Assembly (NCBI RefSeq): GCF_007097385.1
Contig: NZ_VJZS01000009.1
Coordinates: 62,001-126,000 of the forward strand
Direction of reading: 5' to 3'
From: Flavobacterium sp. ZT3R18
GTDB lineage: Bacteria > Bacteroidota > Bacteroidia > Flavobacteriales > Flavobacteriaceae
DNA: 64,000 nucleotides
This document shows, in pieces, positions 25,861-36,265 of this stretch. The position numbers were made by a program, and so were the translations under genes. Below the pieces are notes generated by a model, which searched no databases, was not told where the DNA came from, and saw nothing but the letters and a program-made list of their open reading frames with translations. How positions within the stretch are numbered: position 1 is the stretch's first letter; every line of letters starts with the position of its first letter.

Positions 25861-27783
25861 ATGAGCAATTTTAAAATTTCTTTCCCAAATTATTTTTTTA
25901 TAATTACACTCTTTTTTTTAATAATAAGCCCGTCAAATGCCCAGAAATCAAGAGTTGAGTTGCTTCAATTAATTCAGCAAAAGGATTTGTCTTTAGATAA
26001 AAAAGGAGACTACTTATGTGAACTTAGTACGTACTATAAAAAGATTGATACCATAAAAGCCTACGCTTATGCCAATCAAGCTTTGAAAATTGCAGAGCAA
26101 TTAAATTTAAAAGCAAAACAGGCAATAGCGTATGAATCAATATCGGATGTTGCTCGTTTTCTGGACAATATTCCTAAACAAATAAAGTTTGCTGACTCCA
26201 GTTTTTTATTGGCAACCCAGTCTAATAATGAGGAGGCAATGGCTTATGCAAATTATGCGATTGCCTATAAATATGAAACAATTGGGGATCAAGAAAAATA
26301 TATTTATTACATGCTTAAATCCTTGTCCTATTTTGAAAAGCATAAAATAAGATACGACAAATTAGTAAACGGATATGAAAACCTAGGGTCTGTATTTAGT
26401 GGTAAAAACGACATTAAAGTTTATGAAAAATACACCAAAAAGGCATTGCAATTAAGTTATGAAAGTAAAAATCAAATTATCATTGCCAATGCATTGACTA
26501 GTTGGGCACTTTTTTTGGTAAGTAGTGCAGAGCACAAAACCCCGGTGGATTTAAAGCTATTGCATAGTGCGGAAATAGATTTTTTAAAAGCCATAAAAAT
26601 ATTCGAAACGGATAAAGATAAAGGAAATGCAAATTTGTCATACGGTAGAACGTGTTTAAATCTTACGTTTCTTTATTTGTATCATTTCTTTGATACCCAA
26701 AAATCTAAAACAGTAGAATACTTAAAAAAAACGGAAGAAGTTTGCTTGAAATTGAATAACCCAATGCAACTGATGGTTATGTATGGACAACAAGCACAAT
26801 TTTACACCAACATGAATGATATTTCAAATATTGAAAAAGTATTGAAAAAAATAGAGGTGTACATCAATAAAAATAAAAACCTAAATCCAAAATACTTTGG
26901 TTTATTGTACAAAAACTATATGGATTTAGCAGAGCTGAAAAACGATTTTCCTGCTTACCGAAAATATTTTAAACTATACGATAAAGCCGTCGAAGCAATG
27001 GTTGACAAAGAAAATAAGGCAAAAGAGTACAATGCTTCTATCCGTTTTGAAACTGAGAAAAAATCACAAGAAATTAAACTGTTAACGGAGAATTTAGAAT
27101 TCAAAAAGAAAATAAATTATTTGTACGTGATACTTTTAGTTTTGGGTTTCTTTTCGCTAATGTTTATGTTTAGATCGTATCATTTTAGACAAAGATCATT
27201 TATTAAAACGAATTTATTACTTCAAAAAGCAACCGATGAAGCCAACCTGTTATCAAAAATAAAAGAAGAAGAAGCCATGATTGCCATGTTAGAATCTGAA
27301 TTATCAGAGAAAAAACTCCAAATTGCCATACAGGAAAAAAAGATAAACGAGCAACAAACAATTAAATTGCAAAAAGAATTAATGACAAATAATTTGCAGT
27401 TAGAAAAGAAGAATGAAGTGTTAAAAGACATTCAAAACAAATTGCATTTTATTAAATCTGAAAAATCCTCAGAGATCAAAACCATTTCTAAAACAATCGA
27501 TAAAAGTATGGAGATTGATGAAGAATTTGAATTACTTAAAACAAGTCTTGAAAATGCAAATCCCATATTTTTCTCTACGCTACAAGAAAAAGCATCTGGC
27601 ACACTGACCAAGTTAGATTTTAAATATTGTGGGTATATAAAATTGGGAATGAGCACCAAGGAGATTGCCAATCATATGAACATAGAAACTCAAAGTATGC
27701 GAATGGCTCGGTACAGAATTAAGCAAAAGTTAAATCTAGATAGAGAAGTAGATTTGGATGCTTATATTGAAACAGTCCAGTAA
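25861..27783 (+). CDS. TPR membrane-anchored regulator with C-terminal LuxR-like HTH
   Basis: 640 residues: signal peptide (FFIITLFFLIISPSNAQ), a periplasmic array of TPR-like helices (~30-390, e.g. AYAYANQALKIAEQLNLKAK), one membrane helix (~420-440, YLYVILLVLGFFSLMFMF), a long coiled coil (~455-540), and a C-terminal winged/LuxR-type HTH (~575-635: LDFKYCGYIKLGMSTKEIAN, SMRMARYRIKQKLNL). This architecture is common in Bacteroidota for membrane-bound transcription regulators that sense periplasmic or nutrient signals. The target and signal are unknown; the neighbouring secreted-protein genes downstream are possible targets. Confidence 0.85.
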   Translation: MSNFKISFPNYFFIITLFFLIISPSNAQKSRVELLQLIQQKDLSLDKKGDYLCELSTYYKKIDTIKAYAYANQALKIAEQLNLKAKQAIAYESISDVARFLDNIPKQIKFADSSFLLATQSNNEEAMAYANYAIAYKYETIGDQEKYIYYMLKSLSYFEKHKIRYDKLVNGYENLGSVFSGKNDIKVYEKYTKKALQLSYESKNQIIIANALTSWALFLVSSAEHKTPVDLKLLHSAEIDFLKAIKIFETDKDKGNANLSYGRTCLNLTFLYLYHFFDTQKSKTVEYLKKTEEVCLKLNNPMQLMVMYGQQAQFYTNMNDISNIEKVLKKIEVYINKNKNLNPKYFGLLYKNYMDLAELKNDFPAYRKYFKLYDKAVEAMVDKENKAKEYNASIRFETEKKSQEIKLLTENLEFKKKINYLYVILLVLGFFSLMFMFRSYHFRQRSFIKTNLLLQKATDEANLLSKIKEEEAMIAMLESELSEKKLQIAIQEKKINEQQTIKLQKELMTNNLQLEKKNEVLKDIQNKLHFIKSEKSSEIKTISKTIDKSMEIDEEFELLKTSLENANPIFFSTLQEKASGTLTKLDFKYCGYIKLGMSTKEIANHMNIETQSMRMARYRIKQKLNLDREVDLDAYIETVQ

Positions 27784-27884
27784 AATTAGGGTATGACGAG
27801 TTTTTTTGAAGAAATATTTTGTTTTCTTGTAGATACAAAATAGATGCCTTTTTTCTTCTTGTAGATGCTTAGTATATACAAGAA

Positions 27885-27917
27885 TTGAACGTTTTTGAGA
27901 CTACATACCTAGTTTTG
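27885..27917 (+). promoter_or_regulatory. Promoter for the DUF4870-like gene
   Basis: TTG (27885-27887), 22 bases, TAGTTTTG (27910-27917), then 23 bases to the ATG. Confidence 0.6.
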
Positions 27918-27940
27918 CCTAAAATTTAAAACTATAAATT

Positions 27941-28273
27941 ATGGACAAGAAAACGCTTTCAATTATTTCGTACATTACAATTATCGGATGGATTATTGCT
28001 TATGTTAGCTACAACAAATTAGCCGTCAAAGATTCTTTAACGAAGTTTCATTTGAAACAATCATTGGGGATCGCAATTTTAGGAATTGCAATTTCTATTG
28101 CATTAACAATAATAGGAATGGTAGTACCTAGTTTGGCAAGTATTTTAAGCTTAGCAAATCTTGGGGTTGTAGTTTTATGGATTTTAGGAATTATAAATGC
28201 CAATAACGAACAAGAAATTCCAGTTCCTGTAGTTGGTGGTTTATTTACAGATAAATTTGATTTTATTAAGTAA
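27941..28273 (+). CDS. DUF4870/Tic20-like small membrane protein
   Basis: 110 residues, three to four membrane helices (about 6-22, 42-64, 68-90), with the family motif LTKFHLKQSLGIAILGIAIS between helices 1 and 2 (the 'FHlrQslgl' pattern). Such proteins are often labelled 'import component' or DUF4870 in Flavobacterium. No experimental function known to me. It has its own promoter and terminator. Confidence 0.72.
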   Translation: MDKKTLSIISYITIIGWIIAYVSYNKLAVKDSLTKFHLKQSLGIAILGIAISIALTIIGMVVPSLASILSLANLGVVVLWILGIINANNEQEIPVPVVGGLFTDKFDFIK

Positions 28274-28283
28274 AAATTAATAG

Positions 28284-28321
28284 ACCAGTATGAAAACGTT
28301 ACGTTTTTGTACTGGTTTTTG
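28284..28321 (+). terminator. Terminator after the DUF4870-like gene
   Basis: ACCAGTA-TG-AAAACGT / ACGTTTT-TG-TACTGGT forms a nearly continuous 16-bp stem followed by TTTTTGT. Confidence 0.85.
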
Positions 28322-28414
28322 TACGATAACGGCAAGTTGTAGTTTTTCACAAATAGTTTTTGGGACTGAAAACGAGCTGAATAATTTGTTTTCTTGCAAT
28401 TCAAATGTTAATTT

Positions 28415-29899
28415 ATGGTTATTTCAAATACCAATTTTATACAGTTTACCCTATTCATTTGTAAAAAAGGCTTAGTCTCTTTTTTACTGTGTTTTTCTCT
28501 CTTGACTTTTGGACAAAAAGTTCAAACAGGCATTTATGAATTGGATTATAATACAGAGGCTAATTATTTGCATCAATTTATTCCAATGAATAGTGAGCAA
28601 GGTCAAGATCAAAATATAAAGTATGTCTATAATCAAAAATATTCGTCATTATTTGATGAAAATTATGGTATTAAATATGCTGTTGTTATAAAAAAGGAAG
28701 ATCCAAATAATAAAGAAAATTATTCTTTGGAAATGGTTTTACTGAACAAAAAAATTATTGATGGTTATGGCGTTTCATACAATGATACAATTATTAGAAA
28801 GTACTTTAAACTGGATCTAAGTATTGGTTTGAAAAATAATTATTGGTTCGAATCTACCCAAAACGGAGAAGGTTTTCTGAGTTATTACGATGCAGAGGAG
28901 TATAATAATTCACAAAATTTAGCCTATAAATTTGATGACCATAATTTTTATAAAAAGGACAATTCTTTTTTTCTAAAAGGCAGATATTTTAAACACGAAA
29001 TAGATTCTGTAAAAGTAGATTCTTCGAGTTATGTTTCTAATGTTCCTTACGGGAGTTATTATTCTAAAATGACGAATTATGTGTTGGTAAAGCAGCCCAT
29101 AATAACTTTTAAAATAAGAGATTCTAAATTCTACAAAGATATTTTGCCCTTGCAAACGGATGGTGTGAAATTTTACACTTCCGTGAATGATAGAGATACC
29201 AAAGACTTTCGGGTCTTGAATGCGGGAGACTTTATTGCAGTTACTAATGAAACGGACGAATGGTATTATGGGGAATGGATTTCGGTGGATGGAGAAGTAA
29301 CTGCGGGCAAAATATTTATTGAAGATTTGTCAAAAAGCGAATCAATAACTAAAAAAGTAAACGGATTAACGTTAAAAATAAAATACATATTGCACAACAA
29401 GGAGGATTGGGGTGATGCCGGCGAAATAGTTGGAATAAAAATTCAGAACAAAGATAAGCTCCTACAGGTTATAAAAAAGCCCGGTTTAATCAATGATACA
29501 GAAAACGTACTTTATACCCAAGATGTTAATTTTGATGGGTATCAAGACTTAGTTGTCTATGCACAAAGTAGTGGATCTGGACCAAATAACACTGATAATT
29601 ATTATGTTTTTAACCCAAAAACCCAAAAGTTTATTTTTAACGACGCACTTTCAAACTTATCACAACCTCAAATAGATTTCAAATCAAAAACGGTTTATGC
29701 AGCTTGGCGTGGAGGTGCAGCAACTCATGGTGCCGAAAAATACAAATGGATTAAAGGGAAATTGATACTGGTAGAATATTATGAAACCAATTATCTAGAT
29801 GAGGTAAATGTAGTAGAAACGCATACTTTTCTAAAAAAAGGAAAAATGGTTGGCAAAACAAGAAAGGTAAAAGAAAGTCAACTTAAGCCTCCTTTTTAA
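28415..29899 (+). CDS. Exported protein with SH3-like and XAC2610-like domains
   Basis: 494 residues. Residues ~17-34 form a signal peptide (KKGLVSFLLCFSLLTFG, cleaved before QK), preceded by an unusually long n-region from the ATG at 28415; the true start may be a non-ATG codon nearer the lysines. Residues ~240-310 look like a bacterial SH3 domain (VKFYTSVNDRDTKDFRVLNA, DEWYYGEWISVDGEVTAGKI). The C-terminal part (VNFDGYQDLVVYAQSSGSG, YYVFNPKTQKF) has the VNFDGYxDL motif of XAC2610-related and FG-GAP-like periplasmic proteins. XAC2610 is an immunity-type inhibitor in Xanthomonas; that role here is only a possibility. First gene of a co-directional island; its stop abuts the next start. Confidence 0.7.
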   Translation: MVISNTNFIQFTLFICKKGLVSFLLCFSLLTFGQKVQTGIYELDYNTEANYLHQFIPMNSEQGQDQNIKYVYNQKYSSLFDENYGIKYAVVIKKEDPNNKENYSLEMVLLNKKIIDGYGVSYNDTIIRKYFKLDLSIGLKNNYWFESTQNGEGFLSYYDAEEYNNSQNLAYKFDDHNFYKKDNSFFLKGRYFKHEIDSVKVDSSSYVSNVPYGSYYSKMTNYVLVKQPIITFKIRDSKFYKDILPLQTDGVKFYTSVNDRDTKDFRVLNAGDFIAVTNETDEWYYGEWISVDGEVTAGKIFIEDLSKSESITKKVNGLTLKIKYILHNKEDWGDAGEIVGIKIQNKDKLLQVIKKPGLINDTENVLYTQDVNFDGYQDLVVYAQSSGSGPNNTDNYYVFNPKTQKFIFNDALSNLSQPQIDFKSKTVYAAWRGGAATHGAEKYKWIKGKLILVEYYETNYLDEVNVVETHTFLKKGKMVGKTRKVKESQLKPPF

Positions 29900-30634
29900 A
29901 TGATAAAAAACACAAATAAAACGGTTTTTTTAATGGTTCTTGTTTTATTATTTATAAGTTGTACTAGCAATTATAAAATAGAAGGGGATAGGGTTTATTA
30001 TCAATTTTACTGCATCTCCTTTGCGGAGCATGATGGGGGAAGAATTAACAAAACTGCTCTTAAAAACGTAGATGCTTCGAGCTTTAAATCATTAGATAAT
30101 AGCTACGGTTCAGACAAAAGTAATGTGTATTATTATGAGAAAAAGATAATTGATGCCAATCCCCAATCATTTGAAATTATTTTATTTGAAGATGCAAATG
30201 ACTCTAATAGTTTTGCATACTCAAAAGACGAAAATTATGTGTTTAGGTACGGAATAAAAATCAATGGAGCGAATCCAAAAACATTTAAAGTACTGAATCA
30301 AATACCATATTCAAGAGATGATACCGATTATTTTTTTGAAGGAAAACCTTTGAATGTTAACGATGTGAATAGTTTGAGAATAATTACTGAATCTCGTATT
30401 GATTTTCTTTCTATAGATAATAAAAGTTATTATCTCGAAGACAAAAAGTATCCTCTTGCAGATTACAAAAGTTTTAAATATTTGAGTAGTGGTTATTTTA
30501 AAGACAATGTAAACGTATATTTTTTAGATTCAATTGTCAAAGGGGCTGATCCAAAAACTTTTGAAGCTAGTGGAGCCACTGGACAAGACAAAAATTACTA
30601 TTATAAAGGTTTTGAAAAACATAAACAAAAATAG
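29900..30634 (+). CDS. DKNYY-family lipoprotein
   Basis: 244 residues with a lipoprotein signal (MVLVLLFISC, Cys ~21) and a run of DKNYY-type repeats, each with an aromatic 'S+D..NVYYY...I.gAnP.tFk' unit: YGSDKSNVYYYEKKIIDANP, SKDENYVFRYGIKINGANPK, FKDNVNVYFLDSIVKGADPK, ending QDKNYYYKGF. Starts immediately after the preceding stop, so co-translation is likely. DKNYY proteins are widespread in Gram-negative accessory regions; no function is established. Confidence 0.83.
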   Translation: MIKNTNKTVFLMVLVLLFISCTSNYKIEGDRVYYQFYCISFAEHDGGRINKTALKNVDASSFKSLDNSYGSDKSNVYYYEKKIIDANPQSFEIILFEDANDSNSFAYSKDENYVFRYGIKINGANPKTFKVLNQIPYSRDDTDYFFEGKPLNVNDVNSLRIITESRIDFLSIDNKSYYLEDKKYPLADYKSFKYLSSGYFKDNVNVYFLDSIVKGADPKTFEASGATGQDKNYYYKGFEKHKQK

Positions 30635-30681
30635 AAAGTAAAAATAGTTTTAAATAGAGCAATAATAAGAAAAAAGGAGCA

Positions 30682-32964
30682 ATGAAAAAATTAATTACAG
30701 TTGTCATTTCAATAATTTCAACATCGTTTTTTGCACAAAATACAAAAATAGAAGCAGGAGTTTATAAAGCCAAAAGTAATCAAGAAGATATTAGTTTGGT
30801 TATAGAAGCGAATAATACTTTTCATGTTTCAGTAATTTCTGGTGATATTGAAAACATTAACGATTCAATAGTAAATTTGAATTCTAGAACTAATTTTTCC
30901 AATTTCAAAGTTACTTTTTTGTATAATAAAATAGAAAATGAAGATGCAATAAATGTGATTTATAAAAAAGAATATGAAAGTAATGAAACCATTTATATTG
31001 GAACCCAAAACCAAAATGAAGAACCATTATTTAATAGCATTGATGAAATTGGAGGAAATACGATTGCAATAGCTAATGACCAAGCAGAAAATGTAATTTT
31101 CGAAATAAAAAGAACGGATTTTTTAATTTTAGCATCAGAGGAAGACTTTCCAAAAACGCAACTATCTAAATTTAAAATACCAGAAAATGCTTCGGCCATT
31201 CTTATTTCTTTTGAGAGAAAAAGGAACAATGTTATTAATCTTAAAGCACTTTATAATCCAAAAAAGAAATCATTAATTGTTTCTGAAAAAGGAAGAGATC
31301 CTTTGGTTTTTTATTTGAATGATAAAAATGAGGAGCTAAAAAGCAACCTAGAAAAAGCTATAAAGGTAGAAGTTCAAGAAAATTGGACTTATCTTGGAAA
31401 GAAAGATAGGAAAACAGTAGATGATGAAATTGAAGCAAGAAACTTAAATAAAGATATTGCAGCAACACCTGCCGAGGATGAAATGGAGGAGAAGAAACAA
31501 TTTGAATTCCATCATGTTCGAAACAACTCATTTAAAGCAGCAATAGCCAACATCGCAAAAAGTCCAAAAAAATTCTTAGTTGTTAATTTTGATCTCAAGA
31601 GCAAAAATCTAAAATCTGAATTTGACTCTTTCATTGCAATCTCAGAAAAGGCTGTTTACGACAATATGGATTCTGGAGATAATGATGAAAACTCAAAATT
31701 CGAATATTATCTGGCTTCTGAGAAGGATAAAAAAATGTTGTCAAATAACAAAATAAAATCGGAAAAAGAGATTTTAGTTTACAACTCCGCAGGGGATTTA
31801 GTATATCATACTCCGGGGAGTTTGAATGACAAATCTACATTGTTTATTGATTCCTATAACTATGGTTATAAAGAGCTTACTATTGCGAATGATGCCTTAC
31901 TTTTTGATAAAGTGATGTTGGATAATAAGTCTACTAATGAGCAATTGTTGAAGGTTTTGGCAGAAGATCATAAGTTTAAATTCAAAAATAAAAATTTAAA
32001 CGATTCATTAAATACTCCAGAAATTCTAGATACCTATGCTGATGATATAATTAAAGACAAACAAAACCTATATACATTAGCTACAACTTACAAAGTTGCA
32101 GCAACCAAATGCGGAAAAATAGTGGGCGATTATAAAAAAAGTAACAAATACAATGAAGATTTTTTAATAGTTGCGAGTCAGGAATTAATTAATAACGGGT
32201 TTTCAAAAACAATTTTTAATCAAGAAGGATATACTTCTAAAGAAATTGATTTTGAATTGCTAGATTATATTTTTACTAATTTTTCAATCATTCAAGAACA
32301 TGAAAAAAGCAAACCAGTAAAGGATTATGACGAAAGCTTTGATGCGGTTTATACACCAAGTATATCAGTGGTACTAGACAATTATTTCAGGGAAGCATCA
32401 AAGGCAGTTTATAATCCAGATCAAAAAAGTGTGGAGAAAAAAATGCGTGTCTATTACAAAAAATATTTGACACTTTCTGGATTTAGCAGTGCGCCCACAC
32501 AAGACTATTTGCAAGGTTTAGAAAAAGAACTTGAAACCATAGAAAATCAAAAGGACTATTTTTCGACCTACCAACAGTACTTTAATACTATAGTGAGCGG
32601 TAATGTTAGTCTTATCGAAAAACTTGATAAGTACTTTACAGCCAGTGAAGCAAGTGTTTCTAGTTGGTTAGATTTTAAATTAGAATTTTCAAACAATGCA
32701 AATAATGCGGCATGGAATGTTGCACTGAAATCGAATGATCAAAACCTAATGCTAGAAGCCATAAAATGGTCAGAAACTAGTTTGCAAATAGCTCCAGAAA
32801 ATCACTATTACTATGATACTTTGGCAAGATTGTATTATAAAAACGGACAGAGAGAAAAGGCAGTATCAACACAACAAAAGGCAGTGACTTTTGGGGAAGG
32901 TTCTGAGAATATTGAGGAGTACAAGGACGTTTTTGAGAAAATGAAAAACGGGACTTTTCAATAG
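30682..32964 (+). CDS. Exported protein of unknown function with C-terminal TPR
   Basis: 760 residues with a signal peptide (MKKLITVVISIISTSFFAQ). No catalytic motif is recognised. Residues ~280-360 (SPKKFLVVNFDLKSKNLKSE) could be a degenerate thioredoxin-like or alpha/beta segment, but this is weak. The last ~80 residues look like a TPR pair (LMLEAIKWSETSLQIAPEN, YYYDTLARLYYKNGQREKAV). Secreted or periplasmic. Lies 47 bp after the DKNYY lipoprotein gene, same strand. Confidence 0.6.
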   Translation: MKKLITVVISIISTSFFAQNTKIEAGVYKAKSNQEDISLVIEANNTFHVSVISGDIENINDSIVNLNSRTNFSNFKVTFLYNKIENEDAINVIYKKEYESNETIYIGTQNQNEEPLFNSIDEIGGNTIAIANDQAENVIFEIKRTDFLILASEEDFPKTQLSKFKIPENASAILISFERKRNNVINLKALYNPKKKSLIVSEKGRDPLVFYLNDKNEELKSNLEKAIKVEVQENWTYLGKKDRKTVDDEIEARNLNKDIAATPAEDEMEEKKQFEFHHVRNNSFKAAIANIAKSPKKFLVVNFDLKSKNLKSEFDSFIAISEKAVYDNMDSGDNDENSKFEYYLASEKDKKMLSNNKIKSEKEILVYNSAGDLVYHTPGSLNDKSTLFIDSYNYGYKELTIANDALLFDKVMLDNKSTNEQLLKVLAEDHKFKFKNKNLNDSLNTPEILDTYADDIIKDKQNLYTLATTYKVAATKCGKIVGDYKKSNKYNEDFLIVASQELINNGFSKTIFNQEGYTSKEIDFELLDYIFTNFSIIQEHEKSKPVKDYDESFDAVYTPSISVVLDNYFREASKAVYNPDQKSVEKKMRVYYKKYLTLSGFSSAPTQDYLQGLEKELETIENQKDYFSTYQQYFNTIVSGNVSLIEKLDKYFTASEASVSSWLDFKLEFSNNANNAAWNVALKSNDQNLMLEAIKWSETSLQIAPENHYYYDTLARLYYKNGQREKAVSTQQKAVTFGEGSENIEEYKDVFEKMKNGTFQ

Positions 32965-33026
32965 AACGCTCTAATTCTTTCTAGGAGCTGATAAGGGGAT
33001 CAAAATAAGTAATATTTTCTTAAGTA

Positions 33027-36000
33027 ATGATAATTTTCAAGGATTTCAATTTTAAGTTGCATATAATTGACCATTTTATTGGTGCGGGTATTTTTGATAA
33101 GGAGCTGAACGAACTCCAAAGAAAGTATTGGGACAACAACAATGATTTCTCATACGAACCCATTCCAGAAATTAAAAGATTTTTTGAGGAATTGGAGATT
33201 ACCAATGAAATGCTGTCTGCAATAACTAGTTTTTGCCCAGACGGCGGAGACAATATTTACGGAATAATTATTGCAAATTGGGTTGGAGAAGATGAAATAT
33301 TCGACATTCAATCATTAGAAGATGTTGCGGTTTTGCCTAATCTTTTTGAGTTTTCTCCCGTTGCTCTTGTTGTCGAGAATATAGATTTGAGTCCGCTTTT
33401 GGGATGCATGAATCTAAAAAAAATGTCCTTTCTGGATTTCACGATGGATCGAGCATTGCCGTTTTTGCAAAAAGGAGTTGTGGTGAATAACTATTTTGGA
33501 TCCGAGTTTGTTACAATGAACTTGGTGAAATTATCAGCTGTAGCTCCTTTGTTTCCAGAAGATTGTTGGGTTACTGTGAGAAATAAAGTAAATAAAGGAG
33601 AACTGGATAACGAAACAATTTTGCACGTTAGAGGCAATTGGAATTCGGGTACAATTGATTTAGACAACGTTTTTAATCAAGACGGGGATAGATCTTCAAA
33701 CCAATATGTTTTTGCCATTTTGGTAGAAGGTAATTTACGTGCGAATAATATTTTTAATAGAGACACTGATGGTGGAACAGGATTGTTGGTAATAGGTAAC
33801 TTGAGTGTTGACAACATGGTCGTGGGTGGACAAGAAATTTATGTTACCAAGAAGTTAACTGTAAAAGAGTGTTTTTGGGGAGAATACAATCATGGCAGTC
33901 TTGTGATTAAAAAAAAAACCAAAGCCAAAGTTTTCGTCGCTACCAATGAATATGGATGTAATTTGAAGAAGGTTTCATCAACCATTTTTTTGTCGGATTC
34001 TGACACGAAAGAAGATACAATCGAATACGATATAAAAAGTATCAAAAACGTTTTTAAATCTAAAGTCATTAATGCCAATGAAGCATCGGAGGAGGAAGTT
34101 TTTTCATGGGAAAACTTTCTGGATAGAGATGAAATGATTGAACTGCTAAAAAAAGAAGAGTCTATAATTAATGATGTAATCGAAGCTGTTTCAATTGTCA
34201 ACCTAAGAGAGGAAGCATTAAAGGAGGTTGAAACAATTTTTAAAAACAAAACATTTTCAAATCAAACGGAGTTCGAGAATCAATGGCGAAATTTTGATAA
34301 AATAATTGAGTTTTCGGTACAACAAAAAGAAACCGATAGTTTTGAATGGGGGCAATATGAAGGGTACATTGTCAAGAAAAGTTCAAAAAACAAAATGACA
34401 TTTATTAGCGTTGATTTCCCAGAAGGTTTTAGTTTTTTTATACAAAAAAAAGAAACGGAACCTTTGGGGTTTTTAGAAAAATTGAAGCTAAAAAGCAGTA
34501 CGTTTTACCTTTTTGCAATGTATAGAAATCATCCAGATGCAAGTTATGAATATGTTTATGAAAACATAAACCAAACGCCAATCGAGATTATAGAGCGATT
34601 GCAGGTTTTTTGGAACGAATTATTAGAAAGAGCCGAAAAAGCAATCCATTTTTTTAATCTATTTAAGGATACCGTTCGATTAAAAAACATTCAAGAGTAT
34701 TTGAAGTATCCTGTGATTCAGCATAAATACAATGATTATTGGGACAATGACAAACATGGTTTTTGGGGTGGGAAATACTTTTTTAAATTCAACAGAGAAA
34801 GGCAGCGACAAGAATCTGGGGTAGTTGCAATAGGTAAAGAAAGAAAATCAAGCGATGAGTTTGACATCCGAGTTTATTATGTCAAACTCAATAAAGCGGC
34901 AAACCCATCTGCATTGAGTTTGTATTATTGTTCGAGTCAGTCGGGATTTGCAACCGATAGATTTAGTGAGTTTAGTAAAATAGTTCCCTTTTTGGATTGG
35001 GAAAAATATTTTGAATTTTTGCAATGGTACCCAAAATTAGATAAGTATTTGAATATCGAAAACAACGATTTCCTGGAAGAGGAAGAGAATTTAAAAGGAT
35101 CAATTGCAATTAGAGAAGGCTACGCAAAGCAAGAATTTACCAAACCGCTAGAGAACGTACAGTTTTGCGGCATCAATTTTAAGATAGTTACTCGCCAAGA
35201 AGCCGAAATGTGGATAGGGAATTTGACGGATTTTGGCAGAAATCCTATCTACGATGTTCATCACATGAATTCGCTAGATTATGATTTGGAGAGTCGCCTA
35301 GAAGGATTTTTTCTATTGGCAGAAAACCAATGCCAAACAGATGTTTTTGAGATGGACGTGACTATAGAAGGTGTAGAGAATCTCATTATTCTTGGTTTTA
35401 TTTTTATGGAAAACATAAGCATTACCAAATGTCTTATGGCTTATGATGATGATTTTTCGCCTCCTTTTATTGCACTCAAAAATCTAACGGTTACTAATGC
35501 TTATTTCTGTGGAGACAAGCATTACATCGGAGGAGACTTAGTATGCGATATTGTTTATGGTTTTTATAACCACGGAGAACTAATTGTAAAAGGAAATACA
35601 ACAGCCGCAGTAATAATGGCAGCAGATTGCAAAATGTATTTAGGAGGAATTGCTGCTGTAAATGCTATTATAGACCCAGATAAAAAGAATGTTTATTATG
35701 AAGTATTGATTGAAAATGAAGATGGAAGTACCGAAAAAAGAATGGCAAATCAAATGCCTACCCACAATTATGAGGATCTCTTTTTGGATAATTTTATTTA
35801 TTTGGATGGGGATTATGGGTATAAAATAAATGATGAAACATTTTTTGATTCTTTTAGAAAAGCCGAATCATTATTTGATGTTCCAAAATTTATAAATTGT
35901 TTTGGGGATTTTCAAACAACTCTTCCAGATAGAGTAAAAGCATTATTTGAAACAGAATCATTAAATAACTTGGCAGTTGGCATGACTCATTACGAGGATT

Positions 36001-36263
36001 ATTTTTCGGATACTCGCTATTATTGCTACACTAAAGGAGATGATTTTTTACAAGTAGGATTTTGGAATACCGATTACCATTATATGATGCATATCAATCT
36101 GTTTTTAGATGGCAGTTCGCAATTTGTCACAAACTATTATGAAACAGATGATAGCACGCTGAAATTTTTGATCACTACAAATTTAAATGAAAACACATTG
36201 AACACGTTTGCTGTTCGAAAAATGTTTTGTGACGCAGAAAAAATAATGTTAGATAAGTTTTGA
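33027..36263 (+). CDS. Large cytosolic protein with duplicated beta-helix-like module (DUF6892-like N-terminus)
   Basis: 1078 residues, no signal peptide or membrane segment. The N-terminus (MIIFKDFNFKLHIIDHFIGA, PEIKRFFEELEITNEMLSAI, NIYGIIIANWVGEDEIFDI) resembles what I recall of DUF6892, with low certainty. Two regions, ~195-320 and ~775-895, share an order of short beta repeats: 'LVEGNLRANNIF ... LLVIGNLSVDNMVV ... ECFWGEYNHGSLVIKKKTKA' and 'ALKNLTVTNAYFCG ... DLVCDIVYGFYNHGELIVKG'. The common F/Y-x(0-2)-YNHG-x-L-x-VK core points to internal duplication of a beta-solenoid. No catalytic motif. Related proteins occur near polymorphic toxins in other genomes, but no toxin is seen here. Confidence 0.6.
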   Translation: MIIFKDFNFKLHIIDHFIGAGIFDKELNELQRKYWDNNNDFSYEPIPEIKRFFEELEITNEMLSAITSFCPDGGDNIYGIIIANWVGEDEIFDIQSLEDVAVLPNLFEFSPVALVVENIDLSPLLGCMNLKKMSFLDFTMDRALPFLQKGVVVNNYFGSEFVTMNLVKLSAVAPLFPEDCWVTVRNKVNKGELDNETILHVRGNWNSGTIDLDNVFNQDGDRSSNQYVFAILVEGNLRANNIFNRDTDGGTGLLVIGNLSVDNMVVGGQEIYVTKKLTVKECFWGEYNHGSLVIKKKTKAKVFVATNEYGCNLKKVSSTIFLSDSDTKEDTIEYDIKSIKNVFKSKVINANEASEEEVFSWENFLDRDEMIELLKKEESIINDVIEAVSIVNLREEALKEVETIFKNKTFSNQTEFENQWRNFDKIIEFSVQQKETDSFEWGQYEGYIVKKSSKNKMTFISVDFPEGFSFFIQKKETEPLGFLEKLKLKSSTFYLFAMYRNHPDASYEYVYENINQTPIEIIERLQVFWNELLERAEKAIHFFNLFKDTVRLKNIQEYLKYPVIQHKYNDYWDNDKHGFWGGKYFFKFNRERQRQESGVVAIGKERKSSDEFDIRVYYVKLNKAANPSALSLYYCSSQSGFATDRFSEFSKIVPFLDWEKYFEFLQWYPKLDKYLNIENNDFLEEEENLKGSIAIREGYAKQEFTKPLENVQFCGINFKIVTRQEAEMWIGNLTDFGRNPIYDVHHMNSLDYDLESRLEGFFLLAENQCQTDVFEMDVTIEGVENLIILGFIFMENISITKCLMAYDDDFSPPFIALKNLTVTNAYFCGDKHYIGGDLVCDIVYGFYNHGELIVKGNTTAAVIMAADCKMYLGGIAAVNAIIDPDKKNVYYEVLIENEDGSTEKRMANQMPTHNYEDLFLDNFIYLDGDYGYKINDETFFDSFRKAESLFDVPKFINCFGDFQTTLPDRVKALFETESLNNLAVGMTHYEDYFSDTRYYCYTKGDDFLQVGFWNTDYHYMMHINLFLDGSSQFVTNYYETDDSTLKFLITTNLNENTLNTFAVRKMFCDAEKIMLDKF

Positions 36264-36265
36264 TT

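Noticed and set aside
28290..28475. 61-codon forward frame MKTLRFCTGF...
   Set aside because: Its start lies within the terminator hairpin of the preceding gene and it overlaps the next gene in another frame.
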